Assembly (NCBI GenBank): GCA_014871385.1
Contig: CM026426.1
Span: 92,230,268 to 92,294,267, forward strand
DNA from: Ceratodon purpureus
Lineage: Eukaryota; Streptophyta; Bryopsida; Pseudoditrichales; Ditrichaceae
Direction of reading: 5' to 3'
DNA length: 64,000 nucleotides
The notes under the pieces were generated by a model. It worked only from the letters and a program-made list of their open reading frames with translations. It searched no databases and was not told the origin of the DNA. The first letter of the stretch is position 1; each line of letters begins with the position of its first letter. A program made the translations under genes and the position numbers. Positions 24,240-35,987 of this stretch are shown here, piece by piece.

Positions 24240-25299
24240 AAGTTAGGATAAGGACCGGATAAAATGGCAGCGACTAACGATGGGGCTCAAGTGCACCCGG
24301 CTGCCAATCCGGATAGGTAGCGGCAGTAACTAGGAATAGAAGGCGGCCACCGGTCCGGGATTCCCGGATCCAAGATCCGGAATTTCTGGATCTCGGTGGG
24401 CCACTTGGTCGCTTTAGGATCGATAGTGTTAGTATTTAAGCTGGACGTTTTTCCAAGGCCGGGGCCTTGTTTTGTACGCCGTTTTGTTGTTGCAATTGAG
24501 AATATACCTTTGGAATTGTTGTGTCAACCGGTTGCTGACGGGTCCGTTGCCGTATGGTTTGTTGGTACTATTGTCTTCAGTAGTGTTCCGGAGGAGTGTT
24601 GAACAGTGGGATAATCTGGAGAGCGCCCGGAGAGACTGGAGAGGTGTCAAGCGTCGAGTGTTGACGGTTTCCAGTCCCGGAAGGAGTCCGTAGGGAAGGA
24701 GAGACGTACTGCAGCAGGGCTGGTAGTCTCAAGGACACGGAGAGCCGTGTGTACACCGGGATCCGGAAACGGACCGGTCGCTTCCTGTAGATGGGATAAA
24801 AGCCGGATGTCCTACTGCGAACCAATCCGGAAGGGAGATAGTATAGTAAAATACCGTGCAGCCGTAAGGAGACGTCATTGTAGTATGATTTCCGTATCCA
24901 TAACCGGTACTGAGTAGTTATCCGGACCGGTACCTAGTCATACGGAAGGATTATTACTCCACTTCTCGGGTGGTAGATAGGAACAGTGGGGTGTCCAGCC
25001 ACTTTAAGTCACGGGACGGTGGAGAATCCAGCCACTTGAAAGGATAGACGGATCAGTGGGAACCGGCCACTAGTCTAAAAAGCCGGAAAATAGCAACGAG
25101 GCAAAAACTACCGGATCAGGCCAACCGGTCGAAAGACGGAATACGGCTGGATATGGGTGGTGATTTCCGTTATGATCTAAAAGGAAGAAAACTATAGGTC
25201 TTCGTGCGAACGAACACGGAGTGGTTTACTTTTGAGGGTATGTAGAGTGAATTAAGTGCCTTCTGGAGGAATACGGATACTACGTCGTGCTACACTGCC

Positions 25300-25813
25300 A
25301 ATCGGATCCGAGCATGCCAGCCATCTGATCGTCGTACGTCGCATTCTGTATTGTGCGTTGCCGTGGTCTCCCGGCCCTCGACAGTTCCCTGTCTGTCGGT
25401 ATCGGACCTCCTGGATCTTCAACGAGGGAAGGATTACGCTTGAACAATTTGGGCACATCTATATAAGGTATGTGCACCGGCTTCTTCGCTGTCAATTTCT
25501 CTCCTAAACCTCCGAAAGAGGTGCCTGGAGTCTTTAAGGTAGACCAGTCGACCTTCTTCTTCAACACATGCTCGGCATACATCAGGGAAAGAACAGTCTT
25601 CGGGATCTCGTTCTTGGGCCACTTCGATTCATTAGAAATTGCCCGAAGAATGCAGAGGAATCTCCACTTCACGTCCACGTCTGTCAAGGATGCATATTTC
25701 GCGTTCTTCGACTTACAGTGTTGTGCGTGCAAACTATCTGGCCAAAGCCGATCGAAATGAGGAAAGTCGACAAAATGCATAGCCGTCGCATCGTCCCAAG
25801 GCTCTGGCACTTC
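25300..25813 (-). pseudogene. M4, 5' part: N-terminal domain
   Basis: About 170 codons beginning VPEPWDDATAM and ending at the E1 insertion. An in-frame TAG lies just upstream near 25820, so the true start is further up or lost. The segment includes a well-structured WRFLCILRAISNE region unlike M1/M2, so M4 is a divergent member of the family. Confidence 0.45.
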
Positions 25814-25899
25814 CTCCTAGCCATCACCAGCCAGTATCGCTCAATTGTGGAAAACGTCCTGGTGCAATTCCAATTCTTTGCGGGCTCTCTTCCAGGAAC

Positions 25900-26660
25900 A
25901 AGTGGCAGACTGCGATCCGCCGGCGGACTCATCTCCGCCCGGTCTGCTCGGCCTCCTTCTAGAGGGAGTGTCCGATCCGCCGGTGGACATCCTCGTGCTG
26001 CGAACTTTGGACCTGCTCGTAGTATCTTGGTTAGCTCCTGATACGATTACTCTTAAACCCTAAACGGACACTTCGCATATGCTGGGTTCCGGGGGAAAAA
26101 TTAACATTAAGTATATAATGTGACAAGGGAAACGAATAGGGTCAATTTAGTACTTATTGAATATTAAGGTCGTACAAGGACCCTACGCTCACCCCGCACC
26201 CCGCGCGCCCGTACACTCAGAGAGAGGCATACGGTCTGGGCGCAGAAGTTGAGAAGTGTGGAGAATGAATGTGCGTGCGAACTTGCCTTTTATACGAGTC
26301 CGCTTCTCCGTTCCGCATCCGCCCGACCCACTGCCCATCCTGCTCTTTCCCTTCGCATTACTCGCTCCCTTCCACATCCCGCGCTCCCTGTCAAGTGCAC
26401 AACGTTCCCTTTCCGTTCGACGGCGGTTCGGACCAAGAAACCGACGTCCAGCCCGACTACTGATCCGCATTCCGATTCGGAATTGTCAGTCCGTCTTGCA
26501 GTCCGCAATCCGCGCTACAATCCGGATTGTAGTCCGCTGTATCGCCGACATGCGCGAACGTTCGAGTGTGACCTCGTCCGACCTCGTCCGTCGTATCGCC
26601 CTTCCAAGCTTTGGTGCTCCCCAATTATCACGCCATCCGGAATAGGGTTCTGCTGCGTTG
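25900..26660. repeat. CGGAC/GTCCG-rich patch 4
   Basis: CpG- and pyrimidine-rich stretch with many TCCGC and GTCCG words, in the opposite orientation to patch 3 on the other side of M4. ORFs here are composition artefacts. Confidence 0.4.
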
Positions 26661-27768
26661 GTCCGGCTTGTTTTTTAATCGATTAAAGTATTCCTTATTA
26701 TTTCTTCATTATCTTTCTTGGCTGTTTTTTGTGCCAAAGAGCAAACTTCATCTCAAAGACCCGATTGAGGTCCTCGTCGGACGACTTTTCACATAGAAGA
26801 TAGGATACTGGAGCATTGTACATGTACAAAACTATCACCAGTTCGGAGGTATTCCTCAAGTTTAGAGTTCCAGATCACGATGAGGATGAGTTTGAATTGC
26901 AAGGATGTGTCCGAACGGGTGTTGGATTAATCATTATACAAGTACTCTGTGATGATCAGCTCTACAGTGAGTTCTTACTAGACAGTTGCACATTCAGAAT
27001 CGTGTTCGAGAAAAAAAAAAAGGAACCATATAGATGGAGGTTGCATGCAAGAGTTTTTTTTATTTTTTGACGCAAAGGAATTCAATTGCAAAAGATAGAT
27101 TACAAGCCCGCATGCAAGAGTCTTTCATGCATTGCCCTGGCTAGAACACCAGTATCGTACATGGAGAGGATACACAACATACGCAAAAATTAATTAGGGG
27201 TAAGGCAGGCACATGACAGCCGTCAGAGCCAGAATTCCATAACGCAACGCGGAGTCCATATCACGACAATGAATGATCCGAGATTTAATGCACGCCGCCA
27301 ACTCCATTGGACGAGAATCTTATAAAATTGGGACTTATTGGACGTTGCCGGAGCACTGTTTGATACATAGTAAAAAGGGACATAAACCGATAGTAACAAC
27401 ATGTCTAGCAAAGGTTCCTGCAGGATTAAAAAAGCCGAGTAATCCAACCTAGGATCACTTTTCGTAAATCAAAAATAGGAACTGCAAAAAAGGGATCTGT
27501 GAGACGTAAGTTACAGTGAAGAAAAGTTCTCAAAATGGAGCTTAAAAACTGCAAAGCTCATTATGCACCGCAGCTCCAGCAGACCCTGAGAAGAGGCGGA
27601 TTCAAAGGAAGTTGCATTGCATTGCATCGCTGGCGGATTCATACTTCAACAAAATTCTTCGTTCGAATGCAGGTCCACCCCTTCCATTGCGCGGATACCC
27701 GCTCCATTCTAATAAGCCCATAAACTGTTCCACTTCATATGGCTTCGTAGTGTCCACTTACAAATAGA
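26661..27768. other. intergenic stretch, no supportable gene
   Basis: AT-richer sequence. A plus-strand open frame of 84 codons at 26816 has no motif or homologue in the window and is not supported. Confidence 0.3.
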
Positions 27769-28383
27769 TTAATAGTTACACGTACAATCCGGCTCCGACA
27801 AAAGATCCAGGAAATCGGTCTGCGTTCCCTGCTCGCGAGTGACGCGCCGGGGCGTCGTGGATCCGCGAAAAGCAAGAAATGGAAGAGGGATACCTTCGTA
27901 ATCGCGACTAAGCCGCCGTTCACGACTTCTCCGTTGCCGTGCGACTCGGCCACCTTTGGCGAGGGTCCGTGTAGATGTGCCCGGTCGAATTGGAGCAAGG
28001 ATGACCGTCTCGCGATGCGCGCTTGTGGGTGATCCGGTCAGCGTGTTTGTGGGAGTTCCGCTCTGCGCGTGAGCCGAGACGTGTGCAGTTTGATCTCCCG
28101 AGTTCGCAGCTCTGGCTGCGACTAAACTCCGTGGCACCCACGTGTAGTTCAACACATTGTTGACGTTGGTGAACTGCTCCTGCATAATGGGCGTCCACTG
28201 GAAATCACGAGAAGTATTCAACAAAGACCTCACAATATCCTGGTGATCTGGTAAATACCGGAAATCTCTAATCTCGTGCATCACGCGGGTTACAAGCAGC
28301 CACTGCAAAACATCCGTGGCGGTCTCAGGGTGCGGGGAGGACTCTGTCGGACTAGGCATTCTAAACGAGGAGCTCCCGGCCAT
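27769..28383 (-). CDS. unknown 205-residue protein
   Basis: Open frame starting MAGSSSFRMPSPTESS at 28383 and ending TAA at 27769. The first 100 residues look folded and partly helical (TDVLQWLLVTRVMHEI, FQWTPIMQEQF). The C-terminal half is Ser/Thr/Pro/Arg-rich and likely disordered. It lies 3' of the hAT gene on the same strand, with a GTCCG-rich stretch upstream. No family is recognised. It may be a passenger or accessory gene of a transposon. Confidence 0.35.
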   Translation of the reverse strand: MAGSSSFRMPSPTESSPHPETATDVLQWLLVTRVMHEIRDFRYLPDHQDIVRSLLNTSRDFQWTPIMQEQFTNVNNVLNYTWVPRSLVAARAANSGDQTAHVSAHAQSGTPTNTLTGSPTSAHRETVILAPIRPGTSTRTLAKGGRVARQRRSRERRLSRDYEGIPLPFLAFRGSTTPRRVTREQGTQTDFLDLLSEPDCTCNY

Positions 28384-28689
28384 GCTACGAGACGATGCGG
28401 AAATCAAGAGAGTCAAGTGGGAGTCTCAAATGACAGTCTCAAAAATACGCACCCTGTTCATTCTAAAACGAGAGTCTCAAGAATAACCAAAAATACTATA
28501 CGCATATCGTGGAAGAGCCTAGGTAATCTACCGTGTAGACAGTAGACTGCCGTTGTAGAAGAATGAGTGAATAATGACTGAACAATGCATTTGACATGAT
28601 ATCCGAGAGCAGGGAAAGAGTGACAATGATTAGATCAAGCATGGTAATGATAAGTACTGATGTTTTTGTGGGAGTGGAGACATATTAGT

Positions 28690-30060
28690 GCATGACTTAA
28701 AGAAGAACGTCCACTCAAATCCGACATTGCAATCCGTCGTTCGACCTTCGTATCCGCGCTCTCCGCATCCCGTCCGCTTTAACCCGACTGCATTTGGATC
28801 CAACGAGAGCACGCTCCCGACCTGTCCGACCCACTGACCGCGTAATTCCCAATGTTGAACGCAGATTCCGATGGCTCAATCGCTCCGATTCTCCGATCAC
28901 AGCGATTGTCACGGACCACGCAGCCAAGAATAAACAAAAATACGAAATTCATGGAGAAAAGAAAACGCTATGAATGAAGAAGGATGAATACGCGTTTACT
29001 AAGTAAAAAAAATTAAGGAAATGTTATAGAGATATTATGAAATAATGTTTAAATAAGGATGATAAAGAAACAAATTTGTGAATGATAAAGGAATGAGGTG
29101 GGAGTACAGAACAGATTACTGAGAGCTAAATAATATATTAACCCCTAAAGTTCTGAGGGTATTTTTCATCAAAACTGCCTGAAAACAGCTCCTCTTCAAA
29201 GCAAGGTCGATTCTGCAAACTTGGGGTTTTTTTTTGTACATCTAACGAAAAGATCTTGTAGCTAACTTCTATGTCTACATGTACACCAAATCTCACACAC
29301 TCATTCTTCACCAATTGCAAGATCATAACGTTCAAAGTAGGAAAACAAGTTTAGATTCTCACTCTGTTTGTAAATCAAGTACAATTACATCGAGATGTGG
29401 AATACTATACCAAATGGGACTTCCCACAATGCATGCTCTACGAAATAATGATATTTTTATTATTCGGAACAGGATAAAATAGACAAAATTGAGGGACGTA
29501 CTGCGGAGGGTGCAATCTAATACGCACGGAAGGGAACTGAACTGTACACAAACGGGGACGAAGATTACAATGCACCCCGTCCGACCTGCAGCGGACATCC
29601 GGCAACGGGATCGGACAAGTAGCCTCCGAGATTATCCAATCAGTCTAGGCGTTAGACAGTGAGTCGGACAGTGCCATATCTGGGGAAGCCAAGAGTGCAT
29701 GTCCGACACAGAAGTGAGGATGGCGCGAGGGGAGTGCGACTAGGGGGAGTGGGAGTGGGAGAAGTTTCCATGGTCGCGGGACGCGAGGGGCAAGACACAG
29801 AACACTAAAGGGAACATGGCGTACGAGGTCGGAGAGCCACCAAACGGGGATATTAATCGTGGGCGGACAGAGGTCGCACATTTGTCGCGGAGCAGACCGA
29901 TTCATGCGCGGACGGGTCACGAGGTTGTCGGACACAGCTCGGATAAGTACGGAATGGAGGTCTCCTCATATCGTAGTATGAAGACTAGGCGAGCGTTCAC
30001 TCTCGGATCCGAACAGTTGGGTCGTTGGCTTCGTCGCAACGTCGGTCCTCTTCGGATTCA
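28690..30060. repeat. GTCCG/CGGAC-rich patches 5 and 6 around an AT-rich core
   Basis: 28690-28930 is rich in GTCCG and 29570-30060 in CGGAC, with AT-rich sequence without genes between them. The reversed orientation at the two sides resembles the subterminal regions of a small transposon or of two neighbouring ones. Confidence 0.35.
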
Positions 30061-30299
30061 TCTGTGCTCATGTCGTCATCAGACCACGGACTTCTAGTGC
30101 TTAGACGTAACTCATCGTCTCTAGTGATAACTAGCTTTTTCGTTGGACGGGATCCTTCGGTGTCGCGTATTCCATTTTCATCAAGCTCTGGTCTACCTTC
30201 GTAGTTGTCAAGTTTGGACGGGGCGAAGCGCGACGCAGTCCCCTGGAACCTTTTCTTTCGCTTTACACCTCTTGTTGTTCTTTGGATAACACTTCCCCT

Positions 30300-33242
30300 T
30301 CATGGACCACTGGACACTCTTTCCCCAGTCGTGCAACTAGATGCACGTGCCGCAACGTCCCGGATCGACGTAGATGGAACCCCTCTCCGCACGGGCCGGC
30401 TGCGTGAAGAAGACGCGGTCAAAACAACGGACTGGCTACCGTTGGTTACAGCAGATCCTACTGCTCGGCGTCTGCGTCCCCGGCCGGAGGTCTGCTGCGG
30501 AAGGATGTGACCCCTATTAACGGGGGTGGAGAGCAGGGCAGAAGCTTGCTGTTGCTGGTTTACAGCCATACTTCCGGACGTACTAGCAAGGCTTCGAGTT
30601 ATGGGACGGCGTATTTCCTCAGACGGGGTCTGAACTTCCTGATCGGCCATCCTCCTTCTCGAATCTTCCTCCGTTATTTCATCTCTCCGGCAATTGATAG
30701 GTGGTAAATCCTCCTGAAAAACTGTTCGAATCTCTCCCTCCATGTTCGCCAGGTTCTCGTCAAAATCCCTCTGGCCGAATGACAAAGAATCACTCCAAGG
30801 CTGCAAGAAGTCCGTGTCGACGATAGGTATCCTCCGGGCAAGACTACCATCTCCTCTGTCCGACTGTATTTCTGCTGCGTTGATCGGACTCAAAGCTCGA
30901 CGCTCACCTCCAGCATACGCCTGCCGTCCGACGCGATTATCCTGGCGGAGGATATCTTCAACCGCATCCCGGCGGTGTCCTTCGTCGAACATATTGTGGA
31001 AGAGCTCGGCAATCCGGACATCGCCACCGTCGTCACCGTTAGATCCTTCGTCTTCCGATCCGGATTCCTCAAAGTCGCTCTTGGGGGGATCGTCGTCCGC
31101 AAGTCCGACACCCCCCATGCCAAATCCGCCCTGTCCGACACCATCCATGCGGGCATCGTCCGCCACATTGTCCACCACATGGTCTCCTCCCTGTCCGAGT
31201 TCTTCCTCCTCGTCGTCCTCGTCCGGATCCTCGCCATCGAGGTCATCGTCGCAATGAACCTCCTCTAAGCCATACCACTGTGCCGGACGCGGAGCCCGGC
31301 GGTGACAAACGAGTCTACTGTTCGTGTAGATATACACGAGGTCCTCCGCTCGTACATGTTTCAATCTATTGCGCACCTTGCTGTGCACGTAGGAGTACAT
31401 GCTCCAGTGGCACTCACACGCAGACACGGAGCATACCTGTTCAAGTATACGTCTAGCTATTGTTTGGAGAGCCCGGGCTCCACCTCCCATTGCATCCCAC
31501 CATTCGTGGATAGTAGTGCCGTGCGCCTTGGGATCGGTTGAATCAGCAAATGCCCCCCGATTCTCGAGGAAATCCTAATACTGGACAAGGATCTGGACGT
31601 AATTCTCCTCGTTAGACGATAACTTGCGAAAAACCCGGTTTAAAATGATCCTCGACTCCTCGTGGTTATGAAGTGGCGCCCATCCACGTAGGGTCGGGTT
31701 CAGCATCGCACCTGCCCAATGAAGATCTGTCAACATCATAGCCCATCTGTGGTCGAATGCGAGCATGGCGTCTGCTGCCAGGTCCGCGTTCAATCTAAAC
31801 GGATGGGAGGAAAAATTGGGGATGTGGTTTTTCAAATCGTACATCGCCCTCCAAGCTAGGCCCATTGCAGGTGCCTTCCCATCAAAAAGGCGTAATGCCT
31901 TCACCACTAGGATGACCATGTATAAGAAGTTATGGCACGTGTTCCAGAAACCGTCCGCACGCACATACTTCCGCATCAGGCGGACCTTCTTCCCGGCTGA
32001 GCTGTTCACATCAAGATAGGTTGCTAAAATACCTGCAAACGCCGGATCGATGACCATTCTCTCAAATGCATTACGAAGTTCCACAAGACGCTCGATCATA
32101 ATGAAATTGGTCGCGAACCGCGTCTCAACGGGCAAACGGATGGTCAGATTGGGACACATCCTGCGAAATAAAGCCATTGATGAATGATGATTTCTAACCC
32201 ATAGACAAATAAGTCTCGCCTTTCGGACTATGTGCTTCACCCAATCCTCCTTCCCCCAATCTTCGAGTAACAGATCCAAGCAGTGTGCGGCACACCCTTG
32301 AACATAAATGTGAGGATATCGTGTCTAGAGCATCCGATTGGATCCAAGCATGTTCGGAGCATTGTCAGTGCAAACTTGGACAACATGTTGCGGTCCGACC
32401 CGATCCACAAACGGACGGATCTGAGAAGCGCTATAATCGCTATCTTTGTAATGTCCCGTCGTGTCTATGGTTCCAAGGAAAACGTCGCCCCTGGTCCCAC
32501 TCTGGATAACATTCAGAAGAGGACGACTCTGGACGTTGTCCCAACCGTCTAAACATATCGTAACACCGTATTTCTCTGTGGAATTGCCCGTGAGTTCCTT
32601 TACTTGTCTCACCATTTCCGCCTTTCTTGCGGTCAACAATTTTGTGCCAATAGCATTCATCGATGGCGGCAGGTATGCCGGGAAGCGTGATCGCACTGTT
32701 TCCCAAACAGAGTTAATGAAGGCAGGATGCTTAACAACGTTGAATGGGATATTGGCTTCGTAGAATGCCGTCGCCCACACTTTATCTAATCGAAGCTTCG
32801 TGGAAGCATTGAATCCTTGCACAATATTCAGTTGACGCATTTCCTTGGGTGGAGAACCCTGGGGTGCCATATCGGGCTCCTGCATAGCTGGCCCATCATT
32901 CCCGCGCGCCCCCTCGTTATCGGGAGCTTGAGGTATTACCGGATCTAGGACCCCGTCACCTCCCAAGCCAATGTCATGAACATCATTGGGCTCTCTTCTA
33001 GAAACTTCACCTCCGCAGTCTACGAACAACCTCCTCACCCGCGCACTCAGTAATCTGCAAATTTGTATACCGTAGTTACCTGGACCACCTAAAGGTCTGT
33101 ATCCAAAGTGGGCGAACATTCTATCCCGACAGTACACAATAGTCACATTACAAATTCTACACCTAACCTGTCTCTGAGGCCTCGCACCCACCACGCCCAA
33201 GTCTTGCCACCACTGATCCCAGGCCTCTACACTTCGCGGCAT
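30300..33242 (-). pseudogene. hAT-family transposase (BED finger, DUF659, dimerisation region)
   Basis: One frame from ATG (33242) to TGA (30300), about 980 codons, broken only by TAG at 32325 and 31575. The N terminus has a BED-like CRIC..H finger (residues about 20-45). The DUF659/RNase H part has CLDGWDN and VCTDNAPNMLGSN, which hold the catalytic aspartates. CAAHCLDLLLEDW follows the first TAG. The dimerisation region near 31500-31350 contains WSMYSYVHSKVRNRL. An acidic, then Arg/Ser-rich tail of about 300 residues follows. Both stops lie where glutamine is plausible. A TATA-like CCTTAAATAG lies at 33281-33290. It would bind element ends and cut DNA in the nucleus; it is one of the least decayed elements here. 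Confidence 0.75.
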
Positions 33243-33299
33243 GCCTGCGACAGAAAGCAAGAATCTGGAGGGTGAACGCACTATTTAAGGCGAGATGGA

Positions 33300-34250
33300 C
33301 CTATTACAGAAATTGCGCCCGACAACGCACTTCTAGCGTTGTTGAACGAGGGTGGATGGATGGACTTGCCCTGATTATGTTCCAGATCTCCGATAGAGTT
33401 CAGACGGTCCGTTCCAGTGGGCTATGCTTGACCCCTCGCGCACACTTGGGTCTCATGCAGAGGAACCTCACACGAGACCCCAAAGTCCTGAGACACGCAG
33501 TGCAAAGAAGGGAGAACAGATCGTGGTCGATCGCATCTTTTATGGCACTCCCCGAGCGTGTCCGGGACCACGAAGCGGAACATCGCGGAGTTGTTCCGGG
33601 TGTTGCGGACAAGGACGGACGAGGGCGGGATCGATGGCAGTCCAGTAACCAGATTCGATTTTGGTCCGCGTTGTAGGAAAAAGATGGTCAGGATCTGCAT
33701 ATATATGGCACTCGTGTGCTGACATCGAGGAGGTGGTTCGCACTCCCTGAGATTGGCCCATGTACGGAGATGGATCAACAACGGACGGGCGGACTACCTG
33801 AAATACGAACGATTTCCGGAATGTCGTCACTCCGCAATCGGACATGGACGAGGTACCCCAATGGATTAGAGGCTCGGACGTGGTCCGCCGATCGAAACGT
33901 GCGCGTCGTGGAATCGGTCGGACGCGACCTCGGTGCAAGACTGCGGCGAAGGCGGACATAGTTGATTACAGGGACGATTAAACAATATCGCGTCTAGAGC
34001 ATAGGACAGGGGTCGGAACTTTGCGAAACGTAATCCGACTTCAGACAGGCGGATTGTGTCTGGACAGTGGAAACGGCGCCGGATAATACAATCCTCGCAC
34101 ATCCGGCCTTTGGCAGGAGATTGTGCCGATCCGGTCTAGCGCCGATGGTGATCCGGTACGGTCGGATAGGGGCAGCAAGCAACGTACGTTCGGATTCAAT
34201 CCGAGGCAGCATCGTCCGGCAAAGGGCGAATGGCGGACTATAGTGCGCGA
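33300..34250. repeat. CGGAC-rich patch 7 upstream of the hAT gene
   Basis: About 950 bp with very frequent CGGAC, TCGGA and GTCCG words. It lies between the divergent hAT gene and the small gene at 34350. This could be the subterminal region of the hAT element, whose transposases bind short repeated motifs there. Confidence 0.45.
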
Positions 34251-34262
34251 GGTATGCCATGA

Positions 34263-34270
34263 TATATAAA
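34263..34270 (+). promoter_or_regulatory. TATA box of the 34350 gene
   Basis: TATATAAA 80 bp upstream of the ATG at 34350, a usual spacing for a plant core promoter. Confidence 0.5.
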
Positions 34271-34349
34271 TGGGAAGTGCGATAACACAGGTCCGTTCTG
34301 ATGCAGTTAGCCCGCAAGTTATTGTGGACGAGTCCTTCCCAGTTTCAAG

Positions 34350-34808
34350 ATGGATCCTTGTGACATAACTAGTCTAGAGGATGAGGTATTAGAGTTCTTG
34401 CTCTCTTGGAATCCCAAGAGGAACGAAGTCGTTGGGGACACTGATAGAGAAACTGCTCTAGGAGCGGGCAGTGGAGACAAGGACATCGGCGTAGACAAGG
34501 TACAAGTATTGGGGGGAGGTCTATGCATTCCAACTAATGAGGGATGCAAGTGGAAGGACAACAATGAGTACGGGAAGCGCGGAGGAAGTAGTAATGGGAG
34601 GTCATCCCCAGCACAGGGAAGGAAGCATTCCACCGCTGCTACGACCGCGATAGGTCCGATACGAAGGAACACGTGGGGGAGACCAGCCGCATCCGTAGAG
34701 ACCAAAACTTCAAAGCCTAAGACTTACGTCGAGGAACTGGAGGCGATTTGGCCATCCAAGTACCTGAAACTAAAGAATGGCATCGAACAAGCTAGGAAAT
34801 CTAGGTAG
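34350..34808 (+). CDS. unknown 152-residue protein
   Basis: Starts MDPCDITSLEDEVLEFLLSW and ends in TAG at 34806. The N terminus is an acidic helix, the middle is Gly/Ser/Asn-rich, and the C terminus has a short helix (YVEELEAIWPSKYLKLKNG) and basic end. A TATA box lies 80 bp upstream. No family is recognised. From 34810 to 35180 I see no gene. Confidence 0.4.
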   Translation: MDPCDITSLEDEVLEFLLSWNPKRNEVVGDTDRETALGAGSGDKDIGVDKVQVLGGGLCIPTNEGCKWKDNNEYGKRGGSSNGRSSPAQGRKHSTAATTAIGPIRRNTWGRPAASVETKTSKPKTYVEELEAIWPSKYLKLKNGIEQARKSR

Positions 34809-35183
34809 TTCAGAAGTATATAGTGTTCGGTTAAACACGGAGAATCTCCGTTATCGACGCAATGCATTGGCAATTAGATAAGAGGTTGGAAGATGCATGT
34901 GTGCTTAGAAACTGCACTGGATGGATATTTCCGAAACAGTAAGGAGATATCAAACTACGGGGGACGTTCGGAATAGCTCCGTCAATATAAAACATAAATA
35001 GACTCTGATCATCGGAAGATCAGCATAATAATAAACGGGGAATAATATTATAGTAAGGCTGAAAATTTACGAAAATTCTCGTCCCATATATAAAATAGTC
35101 AGAGAAAGAGAAGGCGAGAGTTAAGCATTCCAAGATTGGTAGTGAGCAGAATCATTATCAGCGGCAACACTCGTCTATTAAAA

Positions 35184-35987
35184 TCAAGCGTTTTCCCAAA
35201 AATCCTGCGAAAAACCCTCCTGTTTGTTCACAATATCTGACATCTCACCGAGATAAGGCATCGTTCTCCAGCAATACCGTTGGAACTCGTAGTCCGTCAT
35301 TTCGCGAGTCTCGTCACTTTCATGCTCGGAGTGGTCTTCCTCCTCGTCCACCTTACGCTTCTTAGCATCACCGGAGGATCCGCGTGTCGCATTAGGGGAT
35401 TCTGCATCCGCCCTTATGGATCTACGAGATTCCAGCGCAGCGCCTCCCGCTTCCATATGCAATGAAACCTGGCCAAGTCCCCTGATTCTATCCCGGCGGA
35501 GTGGCGTCGTCCTCGTCCGACTTCCAGCCCTCCACCATCGGGCATGCGCGCATGCACACCCCTCACGCACTCGATCGCTCGATGGACCCCCAGTCCGTGT
35601 CCGCACGATCTTCCGACCCTCCTCGTCCCCCCAGACCCCACTTTGCACCACCCGTTCCGCTGGAATGCACACGCGTATCGGATGCATGATGCCTGTGCAG
35701 TTTGCCACGGATTGGAACTGCAACACTGCGACTAGGTCCCAGTTCGACGCCCACAGGCGGGTCTCCATGAGGCGCACGGCGGAGAAGTCGGGACACAAGA
35801 GGCCATACTCTTTCTGAAACGCGTCGACGGATTCGAGCCAAGTCCGTAGACATTCCTTGGATTTTGGCACATCTCTCGCATGTTGATACTCCCCTCCCCT
35901 TCTCCTCGCTGCATCAACCCACAGTGGCAAATCCGCGGATTCGTAGTCCGATCGGAGAAACTCGCTTAGGCACCGGCTACTCCCTTC
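35184..35987 (-). CDS. unknown 268-residue protein
   Basis: Open frame taken from MEGSSRCLSEFLRSD (35987) to TGA at 35184. The first 120 residues look folded (LPLWVDAARRRGGEYQHARD; WLESVDAFQKEYGLLCPDFS). The middle is Arg/Gly-rich; then comes an acidic stretch (KKRKVDEEEDHSEHESDE), with a KKRK that could serve as a nuclear localisation signal. A final helical segment ends the protein. No family is recognised. Confidence 0.4.
   Translation of the reverse strand, partial: EGSSRCLSEFLRSDYESADLPLWVDAARRRGGEYQHARDVPKSKECLRTWLESVDAFQKEYGLLCPDFSAVRLMETRLWASNWDLVAVLQFQSVANCTGIMHPIRVCIPAERVVQSGVWGDEEGRKIVRTRTGGPSSDRVREGCACAHARWWRAGSRTRTTPLRRDRIRGLGQVSLHMEAGGAALESRRSIRADAESPNATRGSSGDAKKRKVDEEEDHSEHESDETREMTDYEFQRYCWRTMPYLGEMSDIVNKQEGFSQDFWENA

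Larger units (their letters stand above)
22003..25294 (+). mobile_element. element E1 (copy 2) in the M4 exon
   Basis: 3292-bp insertion with exact 5-bp duplicates CTGCC at 21998-22002 and 25295-25299. Begins TGTGGAAAGTG and ends GTGCTACA. It is about 90 percent or more alike to copy 1 over most of its length; the 3' kilobase is almost identical, while the coding part differs more and has deletions. Again there is no LTR pair, and again it is antisense to the host gene. Confidence 0.75.

Noticed and set aside
30742..31257. Long plus-strand Ser/Pro-rich frame opposite the hAT tail
   Set aside because: It mirrors the acidic and Arg/Ser-rich codons of the minus-strand hAT gene and has no motif of its own.
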